A stretch of 64,000 nt of DNA, taken from the NCBI RefSeq assembly GCF_023921225.1, contig NZ_CP071527.1:1082501-1146500 (forward strand), read 5' to 3'. Origin of the DNA: Legionella lytica (GTDB lineage Bacteria > Pseudomonadota > Gammaproteobacteria > Legionellales > Legionellaceae). Below, piece by piece: positions 44,246 to 54,600 of the stretch; the stretch's first letter is position 1; each line of letters begins with the position of its first letter. A model generated the notes under the pieces. It worked only from the letters and a program-made list of their open reading frames with translations, searched no databases and had not been told where the DNA came from. The position numbers and the translations under genes are program-made.

Positions 44246-46129
44246 TTAAATCTCTGCTAAATTACCTTTTGTTTCTAACCAAACTTTACGATCTCCGGCA
44301 CGTTTTTTGTTGAGCATCATATCCATTACTGCTTCTGCATTTGTTTCGTCATCTAGGGTTAGCTGGACTAAACGGCGGGTATTGGGATCCATTGTTGTTT
44401 CACGCAATTGAATAGGATTCATTTCTCCCAATCCTTTGAAGCGTTGCACATTAATTTTAGCTCTGCTCGTTTGTGTCAAATGCGCTATTAAGCGATTCTT
44501 TTCCTCATCATCCAGTGCATAATGAATCACTTTTCCTGCGTCAATACGATAAAGAGGGGGCATCGCTACAAATACATGTCCTGCTTGAACTAAGGGTTTG
44601 AAATGACGTAAAAATAAGGCACAGATCAATGTTGCAATGTGCGCACCATCCGAATCCGCATCGGCGAGAATACAGACTTTTCCATAACGTAGACCGCTGA
44701 GATCAATTGAGCCTGGATCAACACCGATCGCAACAGAAATATCATGAATCTCTTGTGAGGCTAATACATGAGATGAATCCACTTCCCAAGAGTTTAGAAT
44801 TTTTCCGCGTAATGGAAGTATCGCTTGATAGTCTTTATTACGAGCTTGTTTGGCAGAACCACCTGCAGAATCCCCCTCAACCAGGAATAGTTCGGCTTGG
44901 CTGAGATCTGTTTGCAAACAATCAGCCAGTTTACCCGGAAGAGCTGGGCCTTGGCTTACACGTTTACGTGCTACTTGCTTGGCTTGTTTTAAACGACGCT
45001 GTGCGCGGTCTATCGCTAGCGCAGCAATTGCTTCACCCTGATTTCTATGTTGGTTTAGCCACAGTGCAAAAGCATCCTTTACCACATTACTGACATAGGC
45101 GGAGATTTGTCGTGAACTTAAGCGCTCTTTAGTTTGTCCTGCAAATTGTGGTTCTTTCATTTTTACTGAAAGAACATATTGGCACGAATCCCAAAGATCA
45201 TCTGCGGTTAGTTTAACCCCACGTGGTAATAAATTTCTGAGTTCACAGAATTCATTCATAGCATCAAATAAGCCAGAACGTAAGCCATTAACATGCGTTC
45301 CACCCTGAATGGTAGGAATTAAGTTCACATAGCTTTCACTAAAACCAAGGCTGGCACCATCGGCCCAAACCAAGGCCCAATCTACTGTTGCTTCATCGCT
45401 TTTGAACTCACCCGTGAATGGTTCTTCAGGTAAGTAAGTTCCATCGCTTAAGGATTGGTTTAAGTAATCAACCAGCCCGTGCTCATAACACCAGTTAGAT
45501 ACTTCATTGCTCGTTTTGTTAACGAACGTCATTGATAAGCCAGTACATAGTACGGCTTTGGCTCTTAAAATGTGAGAGAGATGTTTGACGGAAATACGGG
45601 TAGTATCGAAGTATTTCGCATTAGGCCAAAAACGAATGGTTGTTCCAGTGTCTCGCTTTTTAGCTACGCCAGTCTCGTTTAATTCACAGAGCTTATCCCC
45701 ATTCGAGAAGGACATTTGATAAACAATGCCATTGCGTTTAATGGTGACATCAAGGCGTTCCGACAAGGCATTAACTACGGAAACTCCCACACCATGCAAT
45801 CCACCAGAGAAGCTGTAGTTTTTATCAGAAAACTTACCACCCGCGTGTAGGCGCGTCATGATCACTTCAACGCCACTTAATCCTATTTGTGGATGGATAT
45901 CGACAGGCATACCACGACCGTCATCTTCTACCTCAACAGACCCATCTTCGTGAAGGGTGACGGTGATGTGGCCAGCAAACCCAGCCAATACTTCATCCAC
46001 GCTGTTATCAATGACCTCTTGAGCCAAATGATTTGGGCGTGTGGTATCGGTATACATCCCGGGTCGACGTTGAACTGGCTCAAGTCCACTAAGGACCTCA
46101 ATGGCCTGGGCGGTGTAATTTTCTGACAT
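44246..46129 (-). CDS. parE: DNA topoisomerase IV subunit B
   Basis: This 627-residue ATPase subunit of topoisomerase IV decatenates daughter chromosomes with ParC. The GHKL ATPase motifs are complete: EVIDNSVDEVLAGFA, VEDDGRGMPVDI and GGLHGVGVSVVNALS. The transducer lysine lies in the QTKERLSSR region, and the TOPRIM motifs EGDSAGGSAKQ and LADADSDGAHI are present. The opening YTAQAIEVLSGLEPVQRRPG closely follows E. coli ParE, which supports the ATG at 46129 rather than a GTG three codons earlier. It is divergent from the ABC ATPase gene; parC is not in the window. Confidence 0.96.
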   Translation of the reverse strand: MSENYTAQAIEVLSGLEPVQRRPGMYTDTTRPNHLAQEVIDNSVDEVLAGFAGHITVTLHEDGSVEVEDDGRGMPVDIHPQIGLSGVEVIMTRLHAGGKFSDKNYSFSGGLHGVGVSVVNALSERLDVTIKRNGIVYQMSFSNGDKLCELNETGVAKKRDTGTTIRFWPNAKYFDTTRISVKHLSHILRAKAVLCTGLSMTFVNKTSNEVSNWCYEHGLVDYLNQSLSDGTYLPEEPFTGEFKSDEATVDWALVWADGASLGFSESYVNLIPTIQGGTHVNGLRSGLFDAMNEFCELRNLLPRGVKLTADDLWDSCQYVLSVKMKEPQFAGQTKERLSSRQISAYVSNVVKDAFALWLNQHRNQGEAIAALAIDRAQRRLKQAKQVARKRVSQGPALPGKLADCLQTDLSQAELFLVEGDSAGGSAKQARNKDYQAILPLRGKILNSWEVDSSHVLASQEIHDISVAIGVDPGSIDLSGLRYGKVCILADADSDGAHIATLICALFLRHFKPLVQAGHVFVAMPPLYRIDAGKVIHYALDDEEKNRLIAHLTQTSRAKINVQRFKGLGEMNPIQLRETTMDPNTRRLVQLTLDDETNAEAVMDMMLNKKRAGDRKVWLETKGNLAEI

Positions 46130-46213
46130 GGCACTCACTCAAATATATATACTAGGGTTTATTTTATCATAGATATGGTAGAGTAGAGGAATATTCATGA
46201 GTAATAAAAAGAT

Positions 46214-48022
46214 ATGGAACATCGGGTAGAAGCACATTTATTGTCAGTAGCATTCCAAGAATCACATAAAACGGTTTCTGCATTGGATAAGTTAAGTTTC
46301 GTGCTCCATCCCGGAGAAACTTTAGTCTTGTTAGGTGAGTCTGGTTGTGGGAAATCATTAACTTCCTTAGCGTTGATGCGTTTATTGCCAAATAAAGGCG
46401 CTTATGGTCTTGATAGTCAAATTAATGTCGATGGCACAGATATTCTCAATTTGCCAGAGCAGATGATGCGGCAACTAAGGGGCAAGCGGTTGGCGATGAT
46501 TTTTCAAGAGCCGATGACGGCTTTGAATCCAGTGATGACGATTGGCGAACAATTAGCCGAGGTATTGAAAAGAAAACAAGCCTATTCAAAACAAGGCTTA
46601 GAACAGGCTATGTTGGCATTGCTTAATGAAGTAGAAATGCCTCAACCGCAAATCAAAATGCATCAATATCCACACCAGTTATCTGGGGGGCAAAAACAGC
46701 GAGTGGTTATTGCGATGGCTTTGGCCTGTAACCCTGAGATTTTAATTGCTGATGAACCAACCACTGCTTTGGATGTAACGATTCAGGCACAGATACTTGC
46801 ATTATTGAAAAAGCTACAAAGAACTCATCAAATGAGTATGTTACTCATTACCCACGATTTAGGGGTAGTGAAAGCCATGGCTGATCGCGTTTGTGTGATG
46901 TATGCAGGCCAAGTTGTAGAGCAATCGACCGTCCATGATTTTTTTTCACGAGTGAAACACCCTTATGTGCAACAATTGCTTGCTTCCTTGCCTTCATTTG
47001 CCAAAAGAGAAGAGCGCTTATCAGTGATTAAAGGCTTTGTTCCTGCTTTAGAGGCTTTACCCTCGGGTTGTCGTTTTCATCCGCGTTGTCTTTATGCCTT
47101 TTCACGGTGTCATCAAGAAGAGCCTCAATTGCAAGAACAAGATCAACGGATAGTACGTTGTCATTTATATCCCGAGCGTCATGAGTTACCTCTGTTAGAT
47201 GCAAAGAAAATTGCGTGGAATGTTGCAACTAAGGAGACAGAAACCATCTTGCAAGTCACTGACTTATCTGTTGATTTTATTCAGAAAAAAGGATTGTTTA
47301 GCCGAGCTAAAATATTATTTCCTGCAGTAGATAAGCTTTCTTTTTGTTTACAGCAAGGAAAAACGCTAGCCTTAGTAGGGGAGTCAGGTTGTGGTAAGAC
47401 AACTACCAGCCGTGCTCTGTTGCGTTTATTAAACGTTTCTGGCGGTTCGGTGCATTACCGAGGTCAAGATATTTTATCCTTGCGAGGCAGGGCCTTAAGA
47501 GAGTACCGTAAAAAGGTACAAATTATTTTCCAAGATCCCTTTTCCTCAATGAATCCGAGGATGACTGTAGGCGAAATCATCGCTGAAGGTATGCGTGCTC
47601 AGGGAATGAAACGTTCTTTAATTAATAAGCGCCAAAAAGAACTTTTGAACCAGGTTAATTTGCCCGCAAGCAGTTTGCATCGCTATCCGCATCAGTTTTC
47701 AGGTGGGCAGCGACAGCGAATTTGCATTGCCAGAGCTTTAGCTACGGATCCGGATATTTTGATTTGTGATGAACCAACAAGCGCTCTGGATATCTCAGTT
47801 CAAGCACAGATTCTTAACTTATTAAAAGAGTTGCAGCAAGAGACTGGTATTTCCTATTTGTTTATTACCCACAATATGGGCGTTGTTTCTTACATTGCTG
47901 ATGATATTTTAGTAATGAAAGAGGGGAGAGCGATTGAGTTTGGGTCTTGTGAAAAGATTTTTCATCAACCCGAGCAAGCGTATACCCGACAATTGCTTAA
48001 TGCGGTATTGGATATTGTTTAG
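46214..48022 (+). CDS. Tandem-ABC ATPase of the peptide/microcin C uptake type (YejF/GsiA-like)
   Basis: This 602-residue ATPase contains two complete nucleotide-binding domains fused head to tail. Walker A sequences are GESGCGKS at 41-48 and GESGCGKT at 389-396, with signatures LSGGQKQR and FSGGQRQR and Walker B ILIADEPT and ILICDEPT. After the first domain comes the oligopeptide-transporter C-terminal piece with CRFHPRC. Such proteins energise dipeptide, glutathione or microcin C importers. The permease and binding-protein genes are not adjacent, so the partners lie elsewhere. It starts 85 bases from parE on the opposite strand. Confidence 0.92.
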   Translation: MEHRVEAHLLSVAFQESHKTVSALDKLSFVLHPGETLVLLGESGCGKSLTSLALMRLLPNKGAYGLDSQINVDGTDILNLPEQMMRQLRGKRLAMIFQEPMTALNPVMTIGEQLAEVLKRKQAYSKQGLEQAMLALLNEVEMPQPQIKMHQYPHQLSGGQKQRVVIAMALACNPEILIADEPTTALDVTIQAQILALLKKLQRTHQMSMLLITHDLGVVKAMADRVCVMYAGQVVEQSTVHDFFSRVKHPYVQQLLASLPSFAKREERLSVIKGFVPALEALPSGCRFHPRCLYAFSRCHQEEPQLQEQDQRIVRCHLYPERHELPLLDAKKIAWNVATKETETILQVTDLSVDFIQKKGLFSRAKILFPAVDKLSFCLQQGKTLALVGESGCGKTTTSRALLRLLNVSGGSVHYRGQDILSLRGRALREYRKKVQIIFQDPFSSMNPRMTVGEIIAEGMRAQGMKRSLINKRQKELLNQVNLPASSLHRYPHQFSGGQRQRICIARALATDPDILICDEPTSALDISVQAQILNLLKELQQETGISYLFITHNMGVVSYIADDILVMKEGRAIEFGSCEKIFHQPEQAYTRQLLNAVLDIV

Positions 48023-48244
48023 AACATCCTACATTTTAGAAGCAGTGGTCAAGCCGCGGTAATTCCTCCCTTAAGAAGTTAAGTAACGTCTATTTGGATG
48101 ACCTGAATTTGAGATGAACTTCTTCCTCAAAATTTAAATTTATTGATTTAATAAATCATTAATAAAGATGATATATGATAGCCCTGCATTTCTAAAAGAG
48201 GCATCAATTGTCTCAAACATAAATTTAACTCATAGGAGTATGTA

Positions 48245-48904
48245 ATGCGTAAGTTATTTACCTCATGTATGTTCTTCTTGTTTGCACTTGTTTTTGCAAC
48301 AGGCGCTAACAGCTATGGTGTTCATGAAGATCATCCTTATGATTTAGTATTAACCAAAGATATTTATAAGTTTTCAGAGGTGTATCAAATCAAATCACCA
48401 CTTAAAGAAACTTATCCTGGTTCAATAAAAAAGAGCGCATTTCGTATTCGTACCAACTATGATTTATCCAATAAAGATGGTTGGCAGGCTACAGGGATTA
48501 CCCGCGTAATTTCTATAGGGTCTATTTATCCTTGGGCAACAGATATTGATATTTATGATACTCGCGGAATAAGAATTGGTCTGATTGATGGTGACATGGC
48601 TACTCTCGAATCAGCTAAATTTAATCTTTATGAATATGATGAATCAGGCAATGCAAAGTACATAGGTAGTGCTTACGCAAATGCAAATTTTGACCGCTTT
48701 GTTATTCTCGAATCTAATACTAATCCTCATCCAATTGCTGAGTTAAATCGTAATAAGAGCGAAAATAACTGGAGTGTTTCAGTTCATTATCCTGAAAAAA
48801 TTGATGACCGAATTGTGCGTATTTTTGCCGGGTTTGTTATCGATTTTGAAGATAAATTCCTAGCCACTCCTGAAGAGTTAGCTAAAATGAATGCAGAGAA
48901 ATAA
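48245..48904 (+). CDS. Exported protein of unknown function
   Basis: This 219-residue protein has an N-terminal signal peptide (MRKLFTSCMFFLFALVFATG, cleavage near ANSYG). The mature part is predicted rich in beta strands (IYKFSEVYQIKSP, GWQATGITRVISIG, IDIYDTRGIRIGLIDGD) and is loosely reminiscent of beta-barrel scramblase/tubby-like folds, though this is a guess. AGGAG precedes the ATG by 6 bases. It stands alone; the 220-base gap before it contains only AT-rich sequence. Confidence 0.7.
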   Translation: MRKLFTSCMFFLFALVFATGANSYGVHEDHPYDLVLTKDIYKFSEVYQIKSPLKETYPGSIKKSAFRIRTNYDLSNKDGWQATGITRVISIGSIYPWATDIDIYDTRGIRIGLIDGDMATLESAKFNLYEYDESGNAKYIGSAYANANFDRFVILESNTNPHPIAELNRNKSENNWSVSVHYPEKIDDRIVRIFAGFVIDFEDKFLATPEELAKMNAEK

Positions 48905-49023
48905 TTCAGTGAGCCTCAGGATGGTTATGCCATCCTGATGATTTTTTAATTTACATCTTGCAAAAAATATAAATATCACAGAATATCCCTCCTAGATAAA
49001 ATGGATTTAAATAGGTTGTATGT

Positions 49024-50217
49024 ATGGACAGTGCAGCAAATGCGGTGCTAAAAAATTATTTAGCGAATTATACGGATGTTCCCAAAGGCACAGGAAAAGT
49101 GATTCCCTTAGTTGTTATTGAATCAATAGCGATGTGCGTCTCACATTTAATTTCAATTTATTTAGTTCATTCCTTACATTTTACAACCTTCCAAGTCGGG
49201 AAATTAATGTCCGCCTTCTCATTAGGAACCTGTGTTGGCTCATTAATTAGTGGTTATTTAACAACCAGAATTTCTGTTGTGAAAGTATCTGCTTTGGGGA
49301 TATTCCTTTATGCTTTGGGTTTTTTCCTACTCTCGTCCATAACTACCTATTCCTACCTGCTCGCCATATTATTTTTATGTGGTATTGGTGGGGTCTTTAT
49401 GATGATTGCAAATCTCACTGCCCTCATTAAATTGGCTGATAGCGATGCAATGAAAAATCGAATTATTGTTATTCAATCTGTCGTATTTAATCTATCCTTT
49501 TCTATCAGCAGTTTTTTTATGAGTTATTTTCAGGCGGAGCGTTTGAAGAGTTTATTTCTACTGTTTGGGTTTCTCCTATTATTCTCAGCCATTTTTTTGC
49601 TGAGCAAGGATGATGGTTTTGTCATGGAGAAAAGAAAGACGGACTATTCAGTTAAAAAGAATTTCGCAGCACTAGGAATGATTATACCCGTTGTGTTTGT
49701 TTATGGGGTAATTTATTCATTAATTAGAATCTATTTTCCTTTAGAGGCGGTCTCTCGTTTCGACAATCCCTTTTATTCATGGCTGATTTTATCGCTTAAC
49801 CCCATGATGCTTATATTTGTACAGCCAGTGTTGATTGGTAAATTGCAAGCTAAGGGCAATCTCATGTTGTTAGGTACAGGGGCTTTCTTTTTAGGGGCTG
49901 GATATTTTCTATTTGGGATCACCAGCTATCTGGTATTGAGTTTAATTTTTATATTCTTCGCTTCTATTGGCGAAATGCTTTTCTCACCAATCTCAAAAAA
50001 AATAGCAGCAACGTCATTCGGCCCAGGCAATGAAGGTTTAGGTCTTGCCACCTGGAAAATGACTTATTATTTGAGCGGTGTAATTGGAGCGATTTTTGTA
50101 GGATTTGTCGGTGAAAATTATTCGCATATAAACATTTGGACAATCTGCCTTCCTTTATCGTTGTTTATTGTTTTCTTTGTATTTTGCTGTGGCAAGCATG
50201 TGCGGGCCGGATGGTAG
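49024..50217 (+). CDS. MFS transporter
   Basis: This 397-residue inner-membrane protein has about twelve hydrophobic helices. The cytoplasmic loop 2-3 shows an MFS-like GKLMSAFSLGTCVGSLISGY, then TTRISVVK. It should move a small solute by cation coupling, and the substrate is unknown. Upstream sequence gives no strong ribosome binding site. It converges on the release-factor-like gene. Confidence 0.87.
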   Translation: MDSAANAVLKNYLANYTDVPKGTGKVIPLVVIESIAMCVSHLISIYLVHSLHFTTFQVGKLMSAFSLGTCVGSLISGYLTTRISVVKVSALGIFLYALGFFLLSSITTYSYLLAILFLCGIGGVFMMIANLTALIKLADSDAMKNRIIVIQSVVFNLSFSISSFFMSYFQAERLKSLFLLFGFLLLFSAIFLLSKDDGFVMEKRKTDYSVKKNFAALGMIIPVVFVYGVIYSLIRIYFPLEAVSRFDNPFYSWLILSLNPMMLIFVQPVLIGKLQAKGNLMLLGTGAFFLGAGYFLFGITSYLVLSLIFIFFASIGEMLFSPISKKIAATSFGPGNEGLGLATWKMTYYLSGVIGAIFVGFVGENYSHINIWTICLPLSLFIVFFVFCCGKHVRAGW

Positions 50218-50233
50218 TTGGAAATAAATTCCT

Positions 50234-50638
50234 TTATTCATAAGATTGAGGAGACTTTCTTAATATTTTAATTGCACCCTTTTTAGATTTTTCATCTAAC
50301 ATTTTTTGTTTGGAGCGTCTGCTTCGTTTTTTCTTTTGACGTTTTATTTTTTCAATTTGTTGTTGGGCTTTGCTTTTTTCATTACTCACTAAATAATGTA
50401 TTTTTTCACACAGCCGTACCCTGGCGAAATATCGGTTGTCTTCTCGACTTCTGGATTCCTGGCATTTTATTTCCAGGCCGGATGTGGAATGTTTTAAGTA
50501 CACTGTTGAGGCGGTTTTGTGTAGCTTTTGGCCTCCTTTGCCACTGCCCACAATAAACTTTTCAATGAGCTCTGCTTCACTGATATGAAGTTTGCGCATT
50601 AACTCCACGAGCTTGTCCCATTTTTCTTTGGTAACCAT
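50234..50638 (-). CDS. GGQ-domain release factor-like protein (stalled-ribosome rescue type)
   Basis: This 134-residue protein has a class I release-factor catalytic domain only: GSGKGGQKLHKTASTVYLKH, with GGQ at 35-37, then EIKCQESRSREDNRYFARVR. A long basic tail follows (KRQKKKRSRRSKQK). It lacks the codon-recognition domains of RF1/RF2. Small GGQ proteins of this kind (ArfB/YaeJ, C12orf65) hydrolyse peptidyl-tRNA on stalled ribosomes, using the basic tail to enter the mRNA channel. Compared with ArfB, the N-terminal extension is different. Rescue function is inferred. Confidence 0.82.
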   Translation of the reverse strand: MVTKEKWDKLVELMRKLHISEAELIEKFIVGSGKGGQKLHKTASTVYLKHSTSGLEIKCQESRSREDNRYFARVRLCEKIHYLVSNEKSKAQQQIEKIKRQKKKRSRRSKQKMLDEKSKKGAIKILRKSPQSYE

Positions 50639-50867
50639 GAATTGTGTTTTATTTAAAAATCTGGCTTTATAGTACTAGAATAAGGGAGCTAAATAAAATA
50701 ACTTTATTTTTTATAAGCGCATGTTCTTCCAATTAACTGAGGTTTCTCGCTCAAGACTCATTAGAAAGGTATGCCCTAAAATAATTACAGATTATAGAAT
50801 ACATAGTTATATTAGTGATATACAATGGTTTTTCCTCTATTTAATTAGGTGGATAATAATTAAAACG

Positions 50868-51572
50868 ATGGGCATTTTTATGGACAGAATAAGTTGTTCT
50901 TTTGGGATAAAGATAATAGTTAGTATTTTTCTTTGTATTAGCATGCAAACCGCCAATAGCACCAGAACTTATAGTAAGGATTGGGCGGTTGTAAATATTA
51001 TTGGCTCTATATCCGAAAACTCACCCTTTAAATATTATTTGGAACCACAACTGCGTTTGATTGATAACAGATCGGTTTTTAATCAGTTTCTTTTTTTAGG
51101 GGGATTAGGTTATCAATTTAATCCAAACCTGATGTTTTTTGTAGGTCCGGGTTGGATTTTAATAAAACCACCAACAAATAATACACATACCGAAAAACGA
51201 TGGTGGCAGCAGTTAAATTGGCGAATAGTGAATGATTCAAATTTTAGTCTTCAAAGCCGAACTCGCTTGGAACAACGGCAACAAAGCAACCAATCGCAAA
51301 CGGCTGTTCGCTTGCGTGAACGACTTTGGTTAAGAATTCCTTTTAAATGGCACAATTATTCTTTGTCTACTTTCAATGAGTTTTTTTTCAATTTGAACCA
51401 TCCCCAGTGGACCTCGCCATATTTATTTGAACAAAATCGAGCATTTATCGGAATTGCCAAGCAGCTTTCTAAATCAACTATTATGGATCTGGGTTATCTA
51501 CATCAGTCAATCTACTCGCATAACCATGAGACGAGTAATGTGATATTACTTAGTTTCACTATGATTAACTAA
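50868..51572 (+). CDS. DUF2490 family outer-membrane protein
   Basis: This 234-residue protein has an N-terminal signal sequence (SFGIKIIVSIFLCISMQTAN). The body matches DUF2490: DWAVVNIIGSIS, YYLEPQLRLIDN, FLGGLGYQFNPNLMFFVGPG, RTRLEQRQ and RLRERLWLRIPF, ending in aromatic-rich strands, which suggests a beta barrel. ATG 50868 (or 50880) is preferred because starting further upstream would bury the signal peptide. The function is unknown in the family. Confidence 0.75.
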   Translation: MGIFMDRISCSFGIKIIVSIFLCISMQTANSTRTYSKDWAVVNIIGSISENSPFKYYLEPQLRLIDNRSVFNQFLFLGGLGYQFNPNLMFFVGPGWILIKPPTNNTHTEKRWWQQLNWRIVNDSNFSLQSRTRLEQRQQSNQSQTAVRLRERLWLRIPFKWHNYSLSTFNEFFFNLNHPQWTSPYLFEQNRAFIGIAKQLSKSTIMDLGYLHQSIYSHNHETSNVILLSFTMIN

Positions 51573-51685
51573 TTTGCACTGAAATTATTCATTCCTTCAT
51601 ATTATCTTAAGGCTATTTGTGCTATATTTTCGCACTCAATGAACAATAAGATCTAAATATTCGTTATTTGAAGGGGATGGCTTGC

Positions 51686-54600
51686 ATGAAGATCACTGTA
51701 GATACTCTGAGTTTTGATACCGTCCAAGAGTTTACTGCCCATTTAGAAGACACTTATGGAGAGGCCCAGCCTGCATCGAAAGAAGTACTTATTCGCTTAA
51801 AATGTGAGGCACTTGAAACAGAGCATGTGGAGCAGATTGTCGAGTTTCTTTTAAATCCTGAGCACCCTCATACTTATAAATTACAAATAGCATCTTTAAA
51901 GAATAGTAGTGCTCAATTAGCTTTTGATGATGCGTATTTGGCAAGCAAAAGACGCAGATTATCCATTGATTTTCAACAAAAAATTGCAGAATTACCTCAG
52001 CCAGTCCGATCTTTTCAACCACTTGTCTTTCCTCTAAGAAAATCTAAGAAGAATTGGCTTGAAGGAACACAAGGGGCCAGTTTAAATATACAAATCCCGG
52101 CAGGGGAGCCCGCACTCACGAAACAACCGAGCCTACCTATAGTCGCAAGCTTAAGAAAGCAAAGAGAAGCTGTTGTCGGTGATGTGGTTCAGAAGCAACC
52201 TGTGCCAATGGATACACTTGGTGAGCTTGTTGATCGTGAGACGATTAATGCAAAATCAAAGCGTTTTGCTAACAAACTTTTTAAAGATAAAGCCCCTGAT
52301 TTACAGCTCTTATGGGACCGATTGGTAGGCGTATCTACCGAAAAAGGTAAGAAAATAACCCATGTGCAGACTGGGGCCATGGAGCAAATTATTCGTTATT
52401 ACCCTGAATTCGCTTATGGGGTCGTTTTGGATAATTTACCAGCAGGGTTTTCTCTTCAACCTACCAATGAAGAAGGGCTGGTTTTATGTTATAGCCCCGA
52501 TCTGGAAGCACAGCATCTGGATACGATTACGCCATTAACTATTCTTCCCGAGTGGATGAATCCAACGGTTAATGGTTCATTTCAGCAATTTAAACTAATT
52601 GGAAATGAATCACCGAATAGCGTACGTTATGAGACTGAATTTGCTCATTTATTTGCTCCCAAAATCGCAACAGCAACACGCCTAAACGCGTTAAACTTTT
52701 TTCTTTCCGAGCTAGAACGTGAGCCACTGAAAATACGACGTATTCAGAATTTATTGAAATTTTTACCTTTAACTAATTCACATTACCACGGCTTAGCTTA
52801 TGTATTGGCTAATGCAGGCGCTGATGGGGTCGTCTTAGTTTTACAGCAATTTAAAACGCTTCATGAACAAGAGCTTTTTAACGATTTGCACACCTTATTT
52901 CTGGACAGCCCTCAAAGTTATGCTGACTTGGCAACACCTAAGGGGCTTGAGAATCTTCAAAAATTATCTGAGTTGACCTCTGAACAATACATGTGGTGGT
53001 CCTCATTAGTTAGTCAGCATAAAGCAGCTGGGGCACGAGCTAATTTTAATGAACTATTTGATGCTTATTCTTATTTTCTCGCTGAATTAGGAGAGCTTGC
53101 TCAAGAGTTACCTGCAAGTTGTCCTCTAGTAAATATTCAGCATATGAAACCAGCTTTGGATAGAGCTTTGTTTATTATTCAAAACTCAGCTGATCCCAAA
53201 GAGCAATTGGCACATCTTTATGGTTTGGATTTTACTGCTGATTATGACCAGGAATATCGTATAGTTTCTCACCACATGGGATTAGTTTCTGGGCAGGTCA
53301 ATGCACTCGAGTTTCATACCTCCCAAGAGCTGTCTACCTTCTTTGCAGAAGAGCATACAGATGAAGAATTACGTACCCAATTTTATCGCTTTATCGGTAC
53401 ACAGGATTGGGCTTATAGTTTGGATGTTTATGAAGATATTGAAGCCCAAATAAACAGTCAGTATGGTCATCTTGGCCATGATATTCGCTCTGCATTACTT
53501 GGGATTGTTCTTTTAACTACAACCGGAATACGTTCTTGCACTGAAGAATGCGATCCTTCTACGGCACTTCAGAACTTAATCAATAAGATGACGACTGTTG
53601 CCAAAATGATTACTCCTGATGCCGATGTGAAGACAGGGTTGATGCCTGTTCTCTTAATGTGTTTGGGGGCATTAGGGGCTTGTGATCAAGAGCACATGCC
53701 TTCTTTACATGAGTTAAACGTTCTCTTCGATACATTATTACTCAATCATGGTTCAGCAATCGAGATACCTGAAGATGAGAAGGCTAATTACATTCCTCTT
53801 ATTTCAGCAAATAATGTACATGCTAATAATGAAACATTAAAGGCGCTTCTGGATGGGCTGGTTATACCTGCTGTGGAGCCCCAGGAAGAGAATGTTGCAA
53901 CTGCTTCTGATGCACGAGTTAATATGCTTGTACTCATGGCTCTTTCTCTAAACTCGCTACATGCTTATGGTCATATTGGCGCATTCTTGATTGATAGTTA
54001 TAAAGCACGTCTTACTCTCGCTCAGGCAAAAACTACCGAGATTAATTCGTTTAATATCAATCTTTTATTAAGGCACTTACAACTGACGTCTAAGTTAGGT
54101 CGACACTTATCAGAATGTTTTGCAGAAGAGCCTAACTCTTTAGCACAATTTGTGAGGTTGCTAGCCCTCATTAGTGATGATATTCCTCTATACAACGATG
54201 CGGCTGAAGTACCTGATTCAGAGTTTGAAGCTCAAGTTAAAACCTTAGCACGGAATATTTTAGCTCTTCCTGAAGAGCCGCGGAGCTTATTATTAGCTTT
54301 GCTTGCTGATATTGATATTAAGACCTCTTACCATTTACCATCTTTAACGCAATTGATTGAAATTGTTCATGAAGTAAGCATTGAGGCAGTTAATATAGCA
54401 GCTATGGAGCCTGAGTACCAAGAACATACTATTTTAAATTTAATTCAGGAAGTGTTACCTAATACAGCAATAGGCAATCTCCCGGTAATGGGGCTGAAAA
54501 AGCCCAGTAATCCTGAAGATTATGAAGAGCATATTATTGAGGCCATAAGCTCATTGCAAACAGCAAACCAAGAGTTTGATGATTATTTACTAGGCCTAAT

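Noticed and set aside
46214..48022. Two separate ABC ATPase genes
   Set aside because: The frame is continuous through both nucleotide-binding domains, as in YejF/GsiA-type fusions.
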